From assembly GCF_019668465.1 (NCBI RefSeq), contig NZ_AP024828.1:558001-622000 (forward strand): a stretch of 64,000 bases of DNA, read 5' to 3'. The position numbers and the translations under genes were made by a program. The notes beneath the pieces are model-generated. The model was not told the DNA's origin, ran no database searches, and saw nothing but the letters and a program-made list of their open reading frames with translations. Below are positions 17,603 through 27,536 of the stretch, piece after piece. The first letter of the stretch is position 1. The number at the start of each line of letters is the position of its first letter. The stretch comes from Mycobacterium senriense. GTDB lineage: Bacteria; Actinomycetota; Actinomycetes; Mycobacteriales; Mycobacteriaceae.

Positions 17603-18856
17603 ATGACGGAGTTGGTTACCGGGAAAACGTTGCCGAATGTGGTCGTCACTGGCGTCGCCATGACGACCGCGCTGGCAACTGATGCGGAAGCCACCTGGAA
17701 GCTATTGCTGGACAGCCAAAGTGGTATCCGCAAGCTCGAAGATTCGTTCGTCGAGGAGTTTGACCTGCCGGTGCGCATCGGCGGGCACCTGCTGGAGGAC
17801 TTCGACGGCGGGCTGACGCGCGCCGAACGCCATCGGATGGGCTACCTGCAGCGGATGTCGGCCGTGTTGAGCCGGCGGGTCTGGGAGAACGCCGGCTCCC
17901 CCGAGGTCGACCCGAACCGGCTGATGGTGTCCATCGGCACCGGCCTGGGGTCCGCCGAGCAGATCGTGTTCAGTTACGACGATCTGCGCGCCCGCGGCAT
18001 CGCCGGGGTCTCGCCGCTGGCCGTCTCCAAGTACATGCCCGACGGCGCGGCGGTCGCCGTGGCCCTGGAGCGGCGCGCCAAGGCCGGGGTGATCACGCCG
18101 GTGTCGGCGTGCGCGTCGGGTTCCGAGGGTGTGGCGCAGGCCTGGCGCAACATCGTGTTCGGCGAGGCCGACATCGCCATCTGCGGTGGCGTCGAGGTCA
18201 GGATCGAGGCGGTCGCGATCGCGGCGTTCGCCCAGATGCGCATCGTGATGTCGACCAAGAACGACGACCCGGTCGGCGCGTGCCGCCCGTTCGACCGCGA
18301 CCGCACCGGCTTCGTGTTCGGTGAGGCCGGCGCGCTGCTGGTCATCGAGACCGAGGAACACGCCAAAGCCCGCGGCGCCAACATCTTGGCCCGCATCATG
18401 GGTGCCAGCATCACCTCCGACGGCTACCACATGGTCGCCCCGGACCCCAACGGCTTGCGCGCCGGCCACGCGATGAGCCGCGCCATCCAGCTCGCCGGGC
18501 TCAGCCCGTCCGACATCGGCCACGTCAACGCCCACGCCACCGGCACCTCGGTCGGTGACGTCGCCGAGGCCAAGGCCATCAACAACGCGCTGGGCAGCCA
18601 CAAACCGGCCGTCTACGCCCCCAAGGCCGCGCTGGGCCACTCGGTGGGTGCGGTCGGCGCCGTGGAATCCATCCTGACCGTGCTCGCCCTGCGCGACCAG
18701 GTGGTCCCGCCCACGCTCAACCTGGAAAACCTCGACCCCGAAATCGACCTGGACGTCGTGGCCGGCAAGCCCCGACCCGGCAACTACGAGTACGCGATCA
18801 ACAACTCGTTCGGCTTCGGCGGACACAACGTGGCCATCGCCTTCGGGCGGTACTGA
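17603..18856 (+). CDS. KasB-like beta-ketoacyl-ACP synthase (stand-alone paralogue)
   Basis: A 417-residue condensing enzyme of the FAS-II type, extending acyl-AcpM chains toward mycolic acids. It carries the full Cys-His-His triad: Cys in SACASGSEG (about residue 170), His in [11 protein letters not shown] and His in [11 protein letters not shown], plus the C-terminal [10 protein letters not shown]. The sequence is close to mycobacterial KasB from MTELVTGK onward. The usual kasA-kasB operon is a different locus with acpM and accD6; here the gene is alone, after a 155-bp non-coding stretch and before the lactate-monooxygenase-like gene. It is therefore a probable extra KasB copy, possibly for a particular meromycolate chain length. 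GAAAGG upstream is a possible ribosome site. Confidence 0.92.
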   Translation: MTELVTGKTLPNVVVTGVAMTTALATDAEATWKLLLDSQSGIRKLEDSFVEEFDLPVRIGGHLLEDFDGGLTRAERHRMGYLQRMSAVLSRRVWENAGSPEVDPNRLMVSIGTGLGSAEQIVFSYDDLRARGIAGVSPLAVSKYMPDGAAVAVALERRAKAGVITPVSACASGSEGVAQAWRNIVFGEADIAICGGVEVRIEAVAIAAFAQMRIVMSTKNDDPVGACRPFDRDRTGFVFGEAGALLVIETEEHAKARGANILARIMGASITSDGYHMVAPDPNGLRAGHAMSRAIQLAGLSPSDIGHVNAHATGTSVGDVAEAKAINNALGSHKPAVYAPKAALGHSVGAVGAVESILTVLALRDQVVPPTLNLENLDPEIDLDVVAGKPRPGNYEYAINNSFGFGGHNVAIAFGRY

Positions 18857-18928
18857 CGGCGGCGCCGCCCCGAGGGGCCGAATCCCCAGCGCTCGTTTGG
18901 TGATCTAAGCACAGGGAAGTCAGCGACT

Positions 18929-20107
18929 ATGGCCTTCGCCGACTATCAAAATGAGCTGTACGACCAGTCGCTGCATGGCAATCAGCCGCAGTACCCGATC
19001 AGGTTCGAGGAGCTGGAAAAGAAGGCGTCGGCGGCGATGACGCCGAAGGTGCTGGGATACGTGGCCGGCGGCGCCGGCGACGAACACACCCAGCGTGCCA
19101 ACTGCGAGGCGTTCAAGCGCTGGGGGTTGTACCCGCGAATGGGCATCGCCCCCGAACAGCGGGACATGTCGGTCGAGCTGTTCGGCATCAGGTTTCCCTC
19201 CCCGATCTTCATGGCGCCCATCGGCGTCATCGGGGTGTGCGACCCGGAGGGCCACGGCGACATGCTGTGCGCGCGGGCCTCCGTCCGCACGGGTGTGCCG
19301 TTTTTCGTCGGGACGCTGTCCGCGGACCCGATGGAAGACCTCGCCGCCGAACTCGGCGATACCCCGGCGTTCTTCCAGCTCTACACGCCGCCGAACCGCA
19401 AGATGGCCGCCAGCCTGGTGCACCGCGCCGAGGCGGCCGGCTTCAAGGGCATCGCCGTCACCCTCGACACGTGGGTCACCGGCTGGCGCCCCCGCGACCT
19501 GAAGGGCGGGAACTACCCCCAGGTGCCCAGCGGATGCCTGGCCAACTACATCAGCGATCCGGTTTTTCGTGCCAACCTGAGCCGCGGCGAAGACGCCACC
19601 GAGGCGGCGGTGCGCAAGCTGCCGATCTTCGGCGGGCCGTTCCGGTGGTCGGATCTGGAATGGCTGCGGTCCGAGACCAGCCTGCCGCTGATGGTCAAGG
19701 GCATCTGTCATCCCGATGACGTTCGCCGCGCCAAAGACATTGGCGTGGATGGTATTTACTGCTCCAACCGCGGCGGCAGGCAAGCCAACGGCGGGCTGCC
19801 CTGCCTGGATTGCCTGCCCGCGGTGATCGGTGCCGCCGACGGGATGCCGGTGCTGTTCGACTCGGGAGTGCGCGGCGGCGCCGACATCATCAAGGCGCTC
19901 GCGCTGGGCGCGACCGCCGTGGGGATCGGACGCCCCTACGCCTACGGGCTGGCCGTCGGTGGCGTGGACGGCATCGTGCACGTGCTGCGCTCGCTGCTGG
20001 CCGAAGCGGACCTGATCATGGCCGTCGACGGATATCCCTCGCTCAAGGATTTGACCCCGGACACGTTGCGGCGCGTCGAATATGCTGTACCGCAAGACTA
20101 TTCGTAA
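18929..20107 (+). CDS. Lactate 2-monooxygenase-like FMN alpha-hydroxyacid oxidase with altered catalytic site
   Basis: A 392-residue FMN-dependent alpha-hydroxyacid oxidase-family protein, most like M. smegmatis lactate 2-monooxygenase. Shared features are VAGGAGDEHTQRAN, FFQLYTP, TLDTWVTGWRPRDL, LMVKGICHPDD with the FMN Lys, GIYCSN-x-GGRQANGGLP and LFDSGVRGGADI-KALALGA. The residue between SN and GGRQ is Arg281 (codon CGC at 19769-19771). The family places its catalytic base His here (SNHGGRQ), so normal hydroxyacid oxidation is doubtful. The rest of the FMN site looks intact. The start is the ATG at 18929. The 3' end overlaps the imuB stop by 10 bp on the opposite strand. The role is unknown. 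Confidence 0.88.
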   Translation: MAFADYQNELYDQSLHGNQPQYPIRFEELEKKASAAMTPKVLGYVAGGAGDEHTQRANCEAFKRWGLYPRMGIAPEQRDMSVELFGIRFPSPIFMAPIGVIGVCDPEGHGDMLCARASVRTGVPFFVGTLSADPMEDLAAELGDTPAFFQLYTPPNRKMAASLVHRAEAAGFKGIAVTLDTWVTGWRPRDLKGGNYPQVPSGCLANYISDPVFRANLSRGEDATEAAVRKLPIFGGPFRWSDLEWLRSETSLPLMVKGICHPDDVRRAKDIGVDGIYCSNRGGRQANGGLPCLDCLPAVIGAADGMPVLFDSGVRGGADIIKALALGATAVGIGRPYAYGLAVGGVDGIVHVLRSLLAEADLIMAVDGYPSLKDLTPDTLRRVEYAVPQDYS

Positions 20108-21681
20108 CTCCCCTCCACATACCAGCGTCGCTGGCGATAGCACAGCAACAGCGCACGCTCGCTCTCCAGCAACACCTGGGCGCGGGCGGTGCGGCCCTTA
20201 CTCAATTCGGGATCCCACCATCGCTCGTCGACCGGCCAGGGCCCGGACCACCAGCACAGTCGCTCGTCGCGACCGTGGGCGATCATGCGCGCGGGGTCGG
20301 CGGAGAACAGCCCCCGGATGGTCACCCGTATCGGGTTTCCTTGGGCGTCAAGCAGTTCCACCGGGTCGTCCAGCAGCACCGTCGGTGACGGTTCGGGCAG
20401 CCGGCCGGGCCACGGCGAATCGGGATCGGCCCGCGGTACCGGCTCGTCACCGAGCGGGATCAGCGTGATGCGCTCTGCCGGGCCGCGCCCGCCGGACAGC
20501 ACCGGCACGCGCACCGCCTCCGGGCCGAGCAGGCCCTGCACCCGCACCAGCGCCCGGCGGGCCCGCAGCCTGTCCTCCTCGCCCAGGCCGCCCCAGAGCG
20601 GCAACTGCAGCGCCTCGGCGGACACCACCTCCACCGCGTTGAGCCGCAGCAGCGTCACCGCGGCCGTGGGACGGGGATTGTGCGCGGTGCGGCTGCTCAG
20701 CCATCCGTCCAGCTGCCAGCGCACCCGGTCGGCGGTGGCGTCCTCGGTCAACGGCTCGGCGCACCGCCACACCCGGTGCAGTTCTTCACCGTTGGCGGTG
20801 ACGGCGTGGATGGCCAGCCGGGTGCATCCCACGCCGGCAGCCATCAGCGTCTGATGCAGCCTGCCGGCCAGTGAGCGCCCGGCGAACGCCGCGGCATCGA
20901 CCCGGTCGATCGGCGGATCGCAGTCCAGCACGGCCTCGAGTTCGGCCGGTGGCTCCCGGCCGGACGGCGGCCGCTCGGGTTCGCCGCGGGCCAACCGGTG
21001 CGCGGTCACCCCGTCGGCGCCGAACCGGGAAGCCACGTCGCTGCGCGACAGCGCGGCGAACTGCCCGATGGTGCGAATCCCCATCCGCCACAACAGGTCC
21101 GTCAGCTCTTCGCGGCCGGCGCCGGACAGGCTCGGCTCGGTGGCAAGTTGCCGGATGGACAGCACCGACAAAAACTTCGCGTCACCCCCGGGCTCGACGA
21201 CCCGGCCCGCCCGCGCCGCGAAGACCGCGGTGGACAGCTGGTCGGCGACCCCGGCCTGACATTCGGCGCCGGTCGCGGCCACCGCATCGATCAGCCGTTC
21301 GGCGGCGGTGGCCTCGGACCCGAAGTAGCGGGCCGCCCCGCGCACCGGCAGCACCAGGAGGCCGGGCCGCAGCACCTCGGCGCGGGGCACCAGGTCGTCC
21401 ACCGCCACGATCACCGCCTCGAAGAAACGGGCGTCGCGGTCCGCGTCGGCGGCGGTGACGTGCAGCTGCGGGCACCGGGCCGCCGCCTCCCGGCGCCGCA
21501 GCCCCCGCCGCACACCCGCCGTCCGGGCCGCCGACGAGCAGGCGATCACCCGGTTGGCCAGCGTGACCGCGATCGGGGCGGTCGCGGACAGGCCGGCGGC
21601 CGTCGCCGCCGCGACCGCGGGCCAATCCATGCACCAGATCGCCAAAACCCTTGAGCCGGAAGGCCCAGAAAGACCAGCCAC
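20098..21681 (-). CDS. imuB: ImuB, Y-family-like inactive polymerase of the mutasome
   Basis: A 527-residue Y-family-fold protein with the same length and order as M. tuberculosis ImuB (Rv3394c) from memory. It starts VLAIWCMDWPAVAAA, where active Y-polymerases carry acidic metal ligands, and continues through the palm/little-finger region (LLWRMGIRTIGQFAALSRSDVASRFG). ImuB does not polymerise; it links DnaE2 to the sliding clamp through a clamp-binding motif, probably QLPLWGGLG around residue 355. The chosen GTG at 21681 lies 5 bp after the imuA' stop, and upstream extension would run through imuA'. Co-transcription with imuA' and LexA control are expected. Its stop overlaps the flavoprotein gene. 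Confidence 0.93.
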   Translation of the reverse strand: MAGLSGPSGSRVLAIWCMDWPAVAAATAAGLSATAPIAVTLANRVIACSSAARTAGVRRGLRRREAAARCPQLHVTAADADRDARFFEAVIVAVDDLVPRAEVLRPGLLVLPVRGAARYFGSEATAAERLIDAVAATGAECQAGVADQLSTAVFAARAGRVVEPGGDAKFLSVLSIRQLATEPSLSGAGREELTDLLWRMGIRTIGQFAALSRSDVASRFGADGVTAHRLARGEPERPPSGREPPAELEAVLDCDPPIDRVDAAAFAGRSLAGRLHQTLMAAGVGCTRLAIHAVTANGEELHRVWRCAEPLTEDATADRVRWQLDGWLSSRTAHNPRPTAAVTLLRLNAVEVVSAEALQLPLWGGLGEEDRLRARRALVRVQGLLGPEAVRVPVLSGGRGPAERITLIPLGDEPVPRADPDSPWPGRLPEPSPTVLLDDPVELLDAQGNPIRVTIRGLFSADPARMIAHGRDERLCWWSGPWPVDERWWDPELSKGRTARAQVLLESERALLLCYRQRRWYVEGSYE

Positions 21682-21686
21682 GATAT

Positions 21687-22382
21687 TTACCCGGCTCGCG
21701 CCGGGGTCATCACCCGTCGTCCCGCGCACGTCCCGCTGACCTGCAGCCGCACCCCACCGATCCGCCCGAATCCGGGGGCGGGCGCCTCCAGACAACCCGG
21801 AGTGATGTCATAACCACAGACCCGGGCGGCAAGGCGCGTCGGCGCGCCCTGCCAATCGCCGCCGGTGACCAGCAGGGTGCAGCCCTTGTTCCGGGCGCGG
21901 GCCACCACCGCCCGCGCCCGGGTAGGCGGCACCCGGCGCCCGCCCAGCCCCAGGACCACCAGGTCCATGCCGTCGACGAGCACGGCGGCCACCTCCACCG
22001 GATCGGTTCCGGGATCCGGTATCACCGCGAGCCGGCTCAGGTCCGCCCCCATCTCCGCGGCGGCCAGCAGCCCGATGTCCGGCTGGCCGACGATTGCGGC
22101 GTTGCCACCGGCCGCCGTGACGGCGGCCACCACGCTCAGCAGCAGCGACCGGGCACCGGAGAGCACCGCGACCGTTCCCCGCGGCACCGGGGCGGGCAGC
22201 AGGTCGGCCAGCCACGGCGGGAGGGCCAGCTGGGCCTCCGAGTCCGGCAGCAGGTCCCCGGCGGGCGCGGCGGCGGGCGACCCGGCTTTCTTCCCGGAGA
22301 TGCTCGCCATCCGACGGCGAAGCGATTCGAGCTGTTCAGCGCGGGTTTCCTGGTGGGGACTGGAGGCAAAAGCCGCGGTCAT
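21687..22382 (-). CDS. ImuA', RecA-like accessory protein of the mutasome
   Basis: A 231-residue protein, orthologue of Rv3395c (ImuA'). It has a RecA/SulA-like fold without an intact Walker A: the region [19 protein letters not shown] takes the P-loop position but lacks GKT/S. The hydrophobic strand ALIDE-like segment is [14 protein letters not shown]. It acts with ImuB and DnaE2 in damage-induced mutagenesis. The start is the ATG at 22382 with a clear GGAGG nine bases upstream. The LexA box sits 35 bp before the start, and the gene is followed by imuB after 5 bp. The N-terminal 60 residues are Ala/Pro-rich and poorly conserved. Confidence 0.9.
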   Translation of the reverse strand: MTAAFASSPHQETRAEQLESLRRRMASISGKKAGSPAAAPAGDLLPDSEAQLALPPWLADLLPAPVPRGTVAVLSGARSLLLSVVAAVTAAGGNAAIVGQPDIGLLAAAEMGADLSRLAVIPDPGTDPVEVAAVLVDGMDLVVLGLGGRRVPPTRARAVVARARNKGCTLLVTGGDWQGAPTRLAARVCGYDITPGCLEAPAPGFGRIGGVRLQVSGTCAGRRVMTPARAG

Positions 22383-22417
22383 GACAGCCTCCGATCACCA
22401 GCTTCCGGGGAGTGTAT

Positions 22418-22433
22418 TCGAATGTATGTTCGA
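22418..22433 (-). promoter_or_regulatory. LexA (SOS) box of imuA'-imuB
   Basis: On the plus strand it reads TCGAATGTATGTTCGA, matching TCGAAC-N4-GTTCGA with one mismatch. It is centred 43 bp upstream of the imuA' ATG. A further TCGA half-site (TTTCGA, ending near 22443) overlaps one side. LexA control of imuA'-imuB together with dnaE2 is established in mycobacteria. Confidence 0.88.
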
Positions 22434-22564
22434 TACATTTCGAAGTAAACACCCGCCCCCTGACAACCGTCAAGCGACGTGAGGGACAGTGTTATGCGAT
22501 CGGTACTGGTGGGGCTGATGGGTGCGATGTGGCCGCATTTTCGCCGAAGGCTGGCTCTGGCCGG

Positions 22565-24157
<1,593 letters not shown>

Positions 24158-24202
24158 GCACGTGAGTCTAGTGGCTGCCCGCGTCGCCTCCGCCCCACCG
24201 GG

Positions 24203-24847
24203 CTACAGCGCAAACGCGCTGCGCACCGCGCCGACCGCCGGCGCGTCGCCGTGAAACTCGATTCGCCGCAGGGCGGCGTCGCGCTCGCCTTCGTCGGCCC
24301 CCAGCCGGGCGGTGACGAGATCCGCCGCCGTGGCCGTGATCGTCACCGCGGGCTCTCCACGCGCCGCGCCGAGCCGACCTTGCGTGACGGCGAATTCGAA
24401 ACGGCGACCGTCGATCTCGACCCGGCAGGTCGTCTCCACTCCGGCGGCCCTACCCGACTGGAAGCCCAGCAGGATTCCGGCCAGAAAACCGTTGAGCGGG
24501 GACACCGGCCCATCGTCGATCGGGTCCAGGTGGTCCACCCCGAACCACGCGACGCTTTGCAGGATCGGCAGCACCCGTTGCCAGCCGAGATCGCTGAGGG
24601 TGTAGACGGTGCGACCGATCGGGGCCGGCAGGTCGCTGCGGTCAACGAGCCCGGCGTCCTGAAGCTCCTTGAGCCTTTCGGCGAGCAGATTGGTTGCGAT
24701 ACCGGGCAGTTCGGCCCGCAGGTCACCGTAGCGACGCACGCCGCCGACCAGCTCCCGGAGGATCAGCAAGGTCCACCGCTCACCCAGGACATCGAGGCCG
24801 CGGGCGATCGGACAGTTCTGGTTGTAGTTCCTGCGGGACGCCACCAT
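24203..24847 (-). CDS. HxlR-type transcriptional regulator with SCP2-like C-terminal domain
   Basis: A 214-residue protein. Residues 1-95 are a HxlR winged helix: CPIARGLDVLGERWTLLILREL, LLAERLKELQDAGLVDR and YTLSDLGWQRVLPIL. The N-terminal Cys (NQNCPIARGL) occupies the position of redox- or electrophile-sensing cysteines in related HxlR and QorR/HypR proteins. The second half (VETTCRVEIDGRRFEFAV...AVTITATAADLVTARLG) resembles an SCP2/sterol-carrier-like module, a fusion seen in actinobacterial HxlR proteins that may bind a hydrophobic ligand. It is divergent from the MFS operon, separated by a 77-bp AT-rich region, so it is very likely the local regulator. The start is the ATG at 24847. Confidence 0.87.
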   Translation of the reverse strand: MVASRRNYNQNCPIARGLDVLGERWTLLILRELVGGVRRYGDLRAELPGIATNLLAERLKELQDAGLVDRSDLPAPIGRTVYTLSDLGWQRVLPILQSVAWFGVDHLDPIDDGPVSPLNGFLAGILLGFQSGRAAGVETTCRVEIDGRRFEFAVTQGRLGAARGEPAVTITATAADLVTARLGADEGERDAALRRIEFHGDAPAVGAVRSAFAL

Positions 24848-24924
24848 GCCAGTCTACCTAGCGATAGACATATTTTTCAACTCACTACTTGATTTGTTTG
24901 TCTCTAAGATTTACTGTCTTGTCC
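24848..24924. promoter_or_regulatory. AT-rich divergent promoter region of the HxlR/MFS cluster
   Basis: This 77-bp spacer between divergent starts is markedly AT-rich compared with its surroundings. It contains short inverted repeats: AGACA near 24866 paired with TGTCT near 24899, and AAGA-N7-TCTT at about 24907-24921. These are candidate operator half-sites for the HxlR protein, but none is long enough to be decisive. No clear -35/-10 pair was assigned. Confidence 0.4.
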
Positions 24925-26454
24925 ATGCGCACCGAACCAGCCTTCCGGGATCACCCCATTGCCGCGCTCGCCGTCATCTGCCTCGGCGTCTTCGTGATCA
25001 GCGTCGACGCCACCATCGTCAACGTGGCGCTGCCCACGCTGTCACGTGAACTCGGCGCCGACACCGCCCAACTGCAATGGATCGTCGATGCCTACACCCT
25101 GGTGATGTCCGGCCTGCTGCTCTCGGCGGGCAGCCTGTCCGACCGCTACGGCAGGCGAGGCTGGCTGAATTCCGGGCTCGCGCTGTTCGCCGTCACCTCT
25201 GCGGTTGCGGCACAGACGAATTCGGCGGATGCATTGATCGCGGCGCGCGCGGCCATGGGAGTGGGCGCGGCGGTGATATTCCCGACCACCCTGGGACTGA
25301 TCACCAACATCTTCACCGAACCCGTGCCGCGCGCCAAGGCAATAGGGCTGTGGGCGGCCATGGTCGGCGTCGGGGTGGCCGTGGGGCCGATCAGCGGCGG
25401 ATGGCTGCTCGAACACTTCTGGTGGGGGTCCATCTTCATGGTGAACATTCCGGTCGCGGCGCTGGCCATCATCGGCGCCACGTTGTTCGTTCCGAGCTCG
25501 CGCGACCCCGCGGCACCCCGCGTCGACGTCCCCGGCTTGATCCTGTCCGCGACCGGGATCACCACGCTCGTCTACACGGTCATCGAAGCGCCCACCTGGG
25601 GATGGACCGATGGCCGGACCATGGCCGGATCCTCCCTCGCTGCAATCGTTCTCGTCGTGTTTGCGCGCTGGGAAAGGCGCAGCACCCACCCTATGCTCGA
25701 CGTCTCGGTCTTTGTGAACCGCCGGTTCTCCGGCGGCAGCCTGGCGGTGACGGCGGGGTTCCTGACGCTGTTCGGCTTCATCTTCGTCATCACCCAGTAC
25801 TTTCAATTCATCAAGGACTACACCGCCTTTGAGAGCGGTGTGCGATTGCTGCCGGTCGCCGCGTCGATCGCATTGGCCAGCGTCGCGGGCCCCCGGCTGG
25901 TGGAACGGATCGGCACCACCGCCGTCGTCGCCACCGGCCTGGCCGTGTTCGCCGCCGGCCTGGCCTGGGCGTCCACCGTCGACGCCGCCACGCCCTACAC
26001 CCAGATCGCCGCACAGATGCTCCTGCTCGGCGGCGGCCTCGGCCTGACCTTTTCGCCGGCCACCGAGGCGATCATGGGATCGCTGTCCGCCGACAAAGCG
26101 GGCGTCGGCTCGGCCGTCAACGACACCACGCGCGAACTCGGTGGCACGCTCGGCGTGGCCATCGCCGGCAGCATCTTCGCCTCGGTGTACTCGGGCCACC
26201 TCGGTGCATCCGCACTGACAGGATTGCCCGCCGATGCCATGCGTCATTCGATGGCCCTGGCGCACACAGTGATTCAGCATCTACCCGCGCAGCAAGCCGG
26301 GTATGTGCGCACGGCGGTCGATCGCGCGTTCCTGGACGGGCTGAAGGTCAGCTCGCTGGTGTGCGCCGGCATCGCGCTGGGCGCGGCGATCGTCGTCGGC
26401 TGGCTCCTCCCAGCCAGGGAACCGGCGCGTCAACAGGAAAGGACACTCCGATGA
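24925..26454 (+). CDS. MFS multidrug-type exporter (DHA2, 14-helix family)
   Basis: A 509-residue proton-coupled exporter. Motif C-like and helix 1 features are seen in VFVISVDATIVNVALPTLSRELG, motif A in GSLSDRYGRRGWLNSG, and helix 5 has GVGVAVGPISGGWLLEHFWW (antiporter motif C). About fourteen hydrophobic segments follow one another, as in the EmrB/QacA group. The ATG at 24925 (MRTEPAFRDHP) is preferred over an upstream TTG that would place AT-rich promoter DNA in the gene. The stop overlaps the next ATG (ATGA at 26451-26454). As the first gene of the operon it probably exports the compound the operon makes, modifies or detoxifies. Confidence 0.9.
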   Translation: MRTEPAFRDHPIAALAVICLGVFVISVDATIVNVALPTLSRELGADTAQLQWIVDAYTLVMSGLLLSAGSLSDRYGRRGWLNSGLALFAVTSAVAAQTNSADALIAARAAMGVGAAVIFPTTLGLITNIFTEPVPRAKAIGLWAAMVGVGVAVGPISGGWLLEHFWWGSIFMVNIPVAALAIIGATLFVPSSRDPAAPRVDVPGLILSATGITTLVYTVIEAPTWGWTDGRTMAGSSLAAIVLVVFARWERRSTHPMLDVSVFVNRRFSGGSLAVTAGFLTLFGFIFVITQYFQFIKDYTAFESGVRLLPVAASIALASVAGPRLVERIGTTAVVATGLAVFAAGLAWASTVDAATPYTQIAAQMLLLGGGLGLTFSPATEAIMGSLSADKAGVGSAVNDTTRELGGTLGVAIAGSIFASVYSGHLGASALTGLPADAMRHSMALAHTVIQHLPAQQAGYVRTAVDRAFLDGLKVSSLVCAGIALGAAIVVGWLLPAREPARQQERTLR

Positions 26455-27536
26455 GTAGTCGAGTATTGGTCACCGGCGCCACGGGCAAGATCGGCGGCGC
26501 GGTCGCCGCCCAACTGCTGGAAAGAGGCGTCACGACCAGAGCCATGGTGCACCGTGAGGACGCGCGCAGCGCCCGGTTGCGGGAGATGGGCGCCGAGGTC
26601 GTTATCGCCGATATGTTTGACATCCAACAGGTTACGGATGCGATGGCCGACGTCGACCGGTTGTACTTCAACCCGCCCTACCACCCGCATGCGCTCGACA
26701 GCGCGGTTGCCTTCGCGGTGGCCGCACGGCGCGCCGGCGTCGGAGCGGTGGTGGCGCTTGGCCAATGGTTGGCCAGCCCGGAGCATCCGTCGCTGATGAC
26801 GAGGCAGGCCTGGCTGACCGACAAGTTGTTCGAGTTACTGCCCGACACGGCGCATGTGGCCGTCGATCCGGGCTACTTCGCCGACAACTACCTGCAACTG
26901 ATCCCCATGGCCGCCCAGCTGGGAGTGTTGCCGACGCCGACCGGGGCGGGCCGAAACGCGCCGCCCTCCAACGAGGACATCGCCCGCGTCGCGGTGGGTG
27001 CCCTGCTCGACCCGCATCGTCACGACGGTTGCGCCTACCGTCCGACCGGACCAAAGATGTTGTCCGCCAGCGAGATCGCCGATGCGGTCGGCGAGGCGCT
27101 GGGCCGGCGCGTGCGCCATATCGACATTCCGCCGTGGATGTTCATGCGCGCCGTGCGCGTCAACGCGAAACGGCTCGGCGCCGATATGTTCTTCCAGTCC
27201 AGCCTGCGTCATTACCTGCCGGAGTACGCGCTGGGCGCTTGGGAGGTGGGCGGCCCCACGACGCACGTTCGTGACGTCGCAGGCGTCGACCCTGAGGACT
27301 TCGCGACGATCGCACGCCGCTATGTCACGGGCCCGCTAGCACGCCGCACCCCGGCCAATTTCGTCCGCGCAACGTGGGACTTCCTGCTCACCGGACTCGT
27401 ACCGATGCACCGACTGGACAAGTTCGACCGCCTCCAACAGCATCCACAGCCGGCAAATCCCAGGTTCTCGGCCCAGTCCCCGGTGTGGCGAAATGCGCAC
27501 ACCGCGGCGGCCCAACCGGAAAGGGCGACAGCATGA
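26451..27536 (+). CDS. NmrA/quinone-reductase-type NAD(P)-binding protein
   Basis: A 361-residue atypical SDR. It starts with the Rossmann motif LVTGATGKIGGAVAAQL at residues 5-21. DRLYFNPPYHPHALDSA and the ALGQWLASPEHPS segment resemble the NmrA/YtfG (QorB) family of NAD(P)H-dependent quinone reductases and redox sensors. The region 205-300 (LSASEIADAVGEALGRRVRHIDIP) is the typical substrate-domain helix pair. The C-terminal 50 residues are an unfamiliar Pro/Ala-rich extension. The start ATG overlaps the MFS stop and the stop overlaps the next ATG. Its enzymatic activity is inferred from the fold alone. Confidence 0.82.
   Translation: MSSRVLVTGATGKIGGAVAAQLLERGVTTRAMVHREDARSARLREMGAEVVIADMFDIQQVTDAMADVDRLYFNPPYHPHALDSAVAFAVAARRAGVGAVVALGQWLASPEHPSLMTRQAWLTDKLFELLPDTAHVAVDPGYFADNYLQLIPMAAQLGVLPTPTGAGRNAPPSNEDIARVAVGALLDPHRHDGCAYRPTGPKMLSASEIADAVGEALGRRVRHIDIPPWMFMRAVRVNAKRLGADMFFQSSLRHYLPEYALGAWEVGGPTTHVRDVAGVDPEDFATIARRYVTGPLARRTPANFVRATWDFLLTGLVPMHRLDKFDRLQQHPQPANPRFSAQSPVWRNAHTAAAQPERATA

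Noticed and set aside
18857..18868. GGCGGCGCCGCC palindrome after the KasB-like gene as a terminator
   Set aside because: The stem is short and self-complementary without a loop, and no U-tract follows; expected often in GC-rich DNA.
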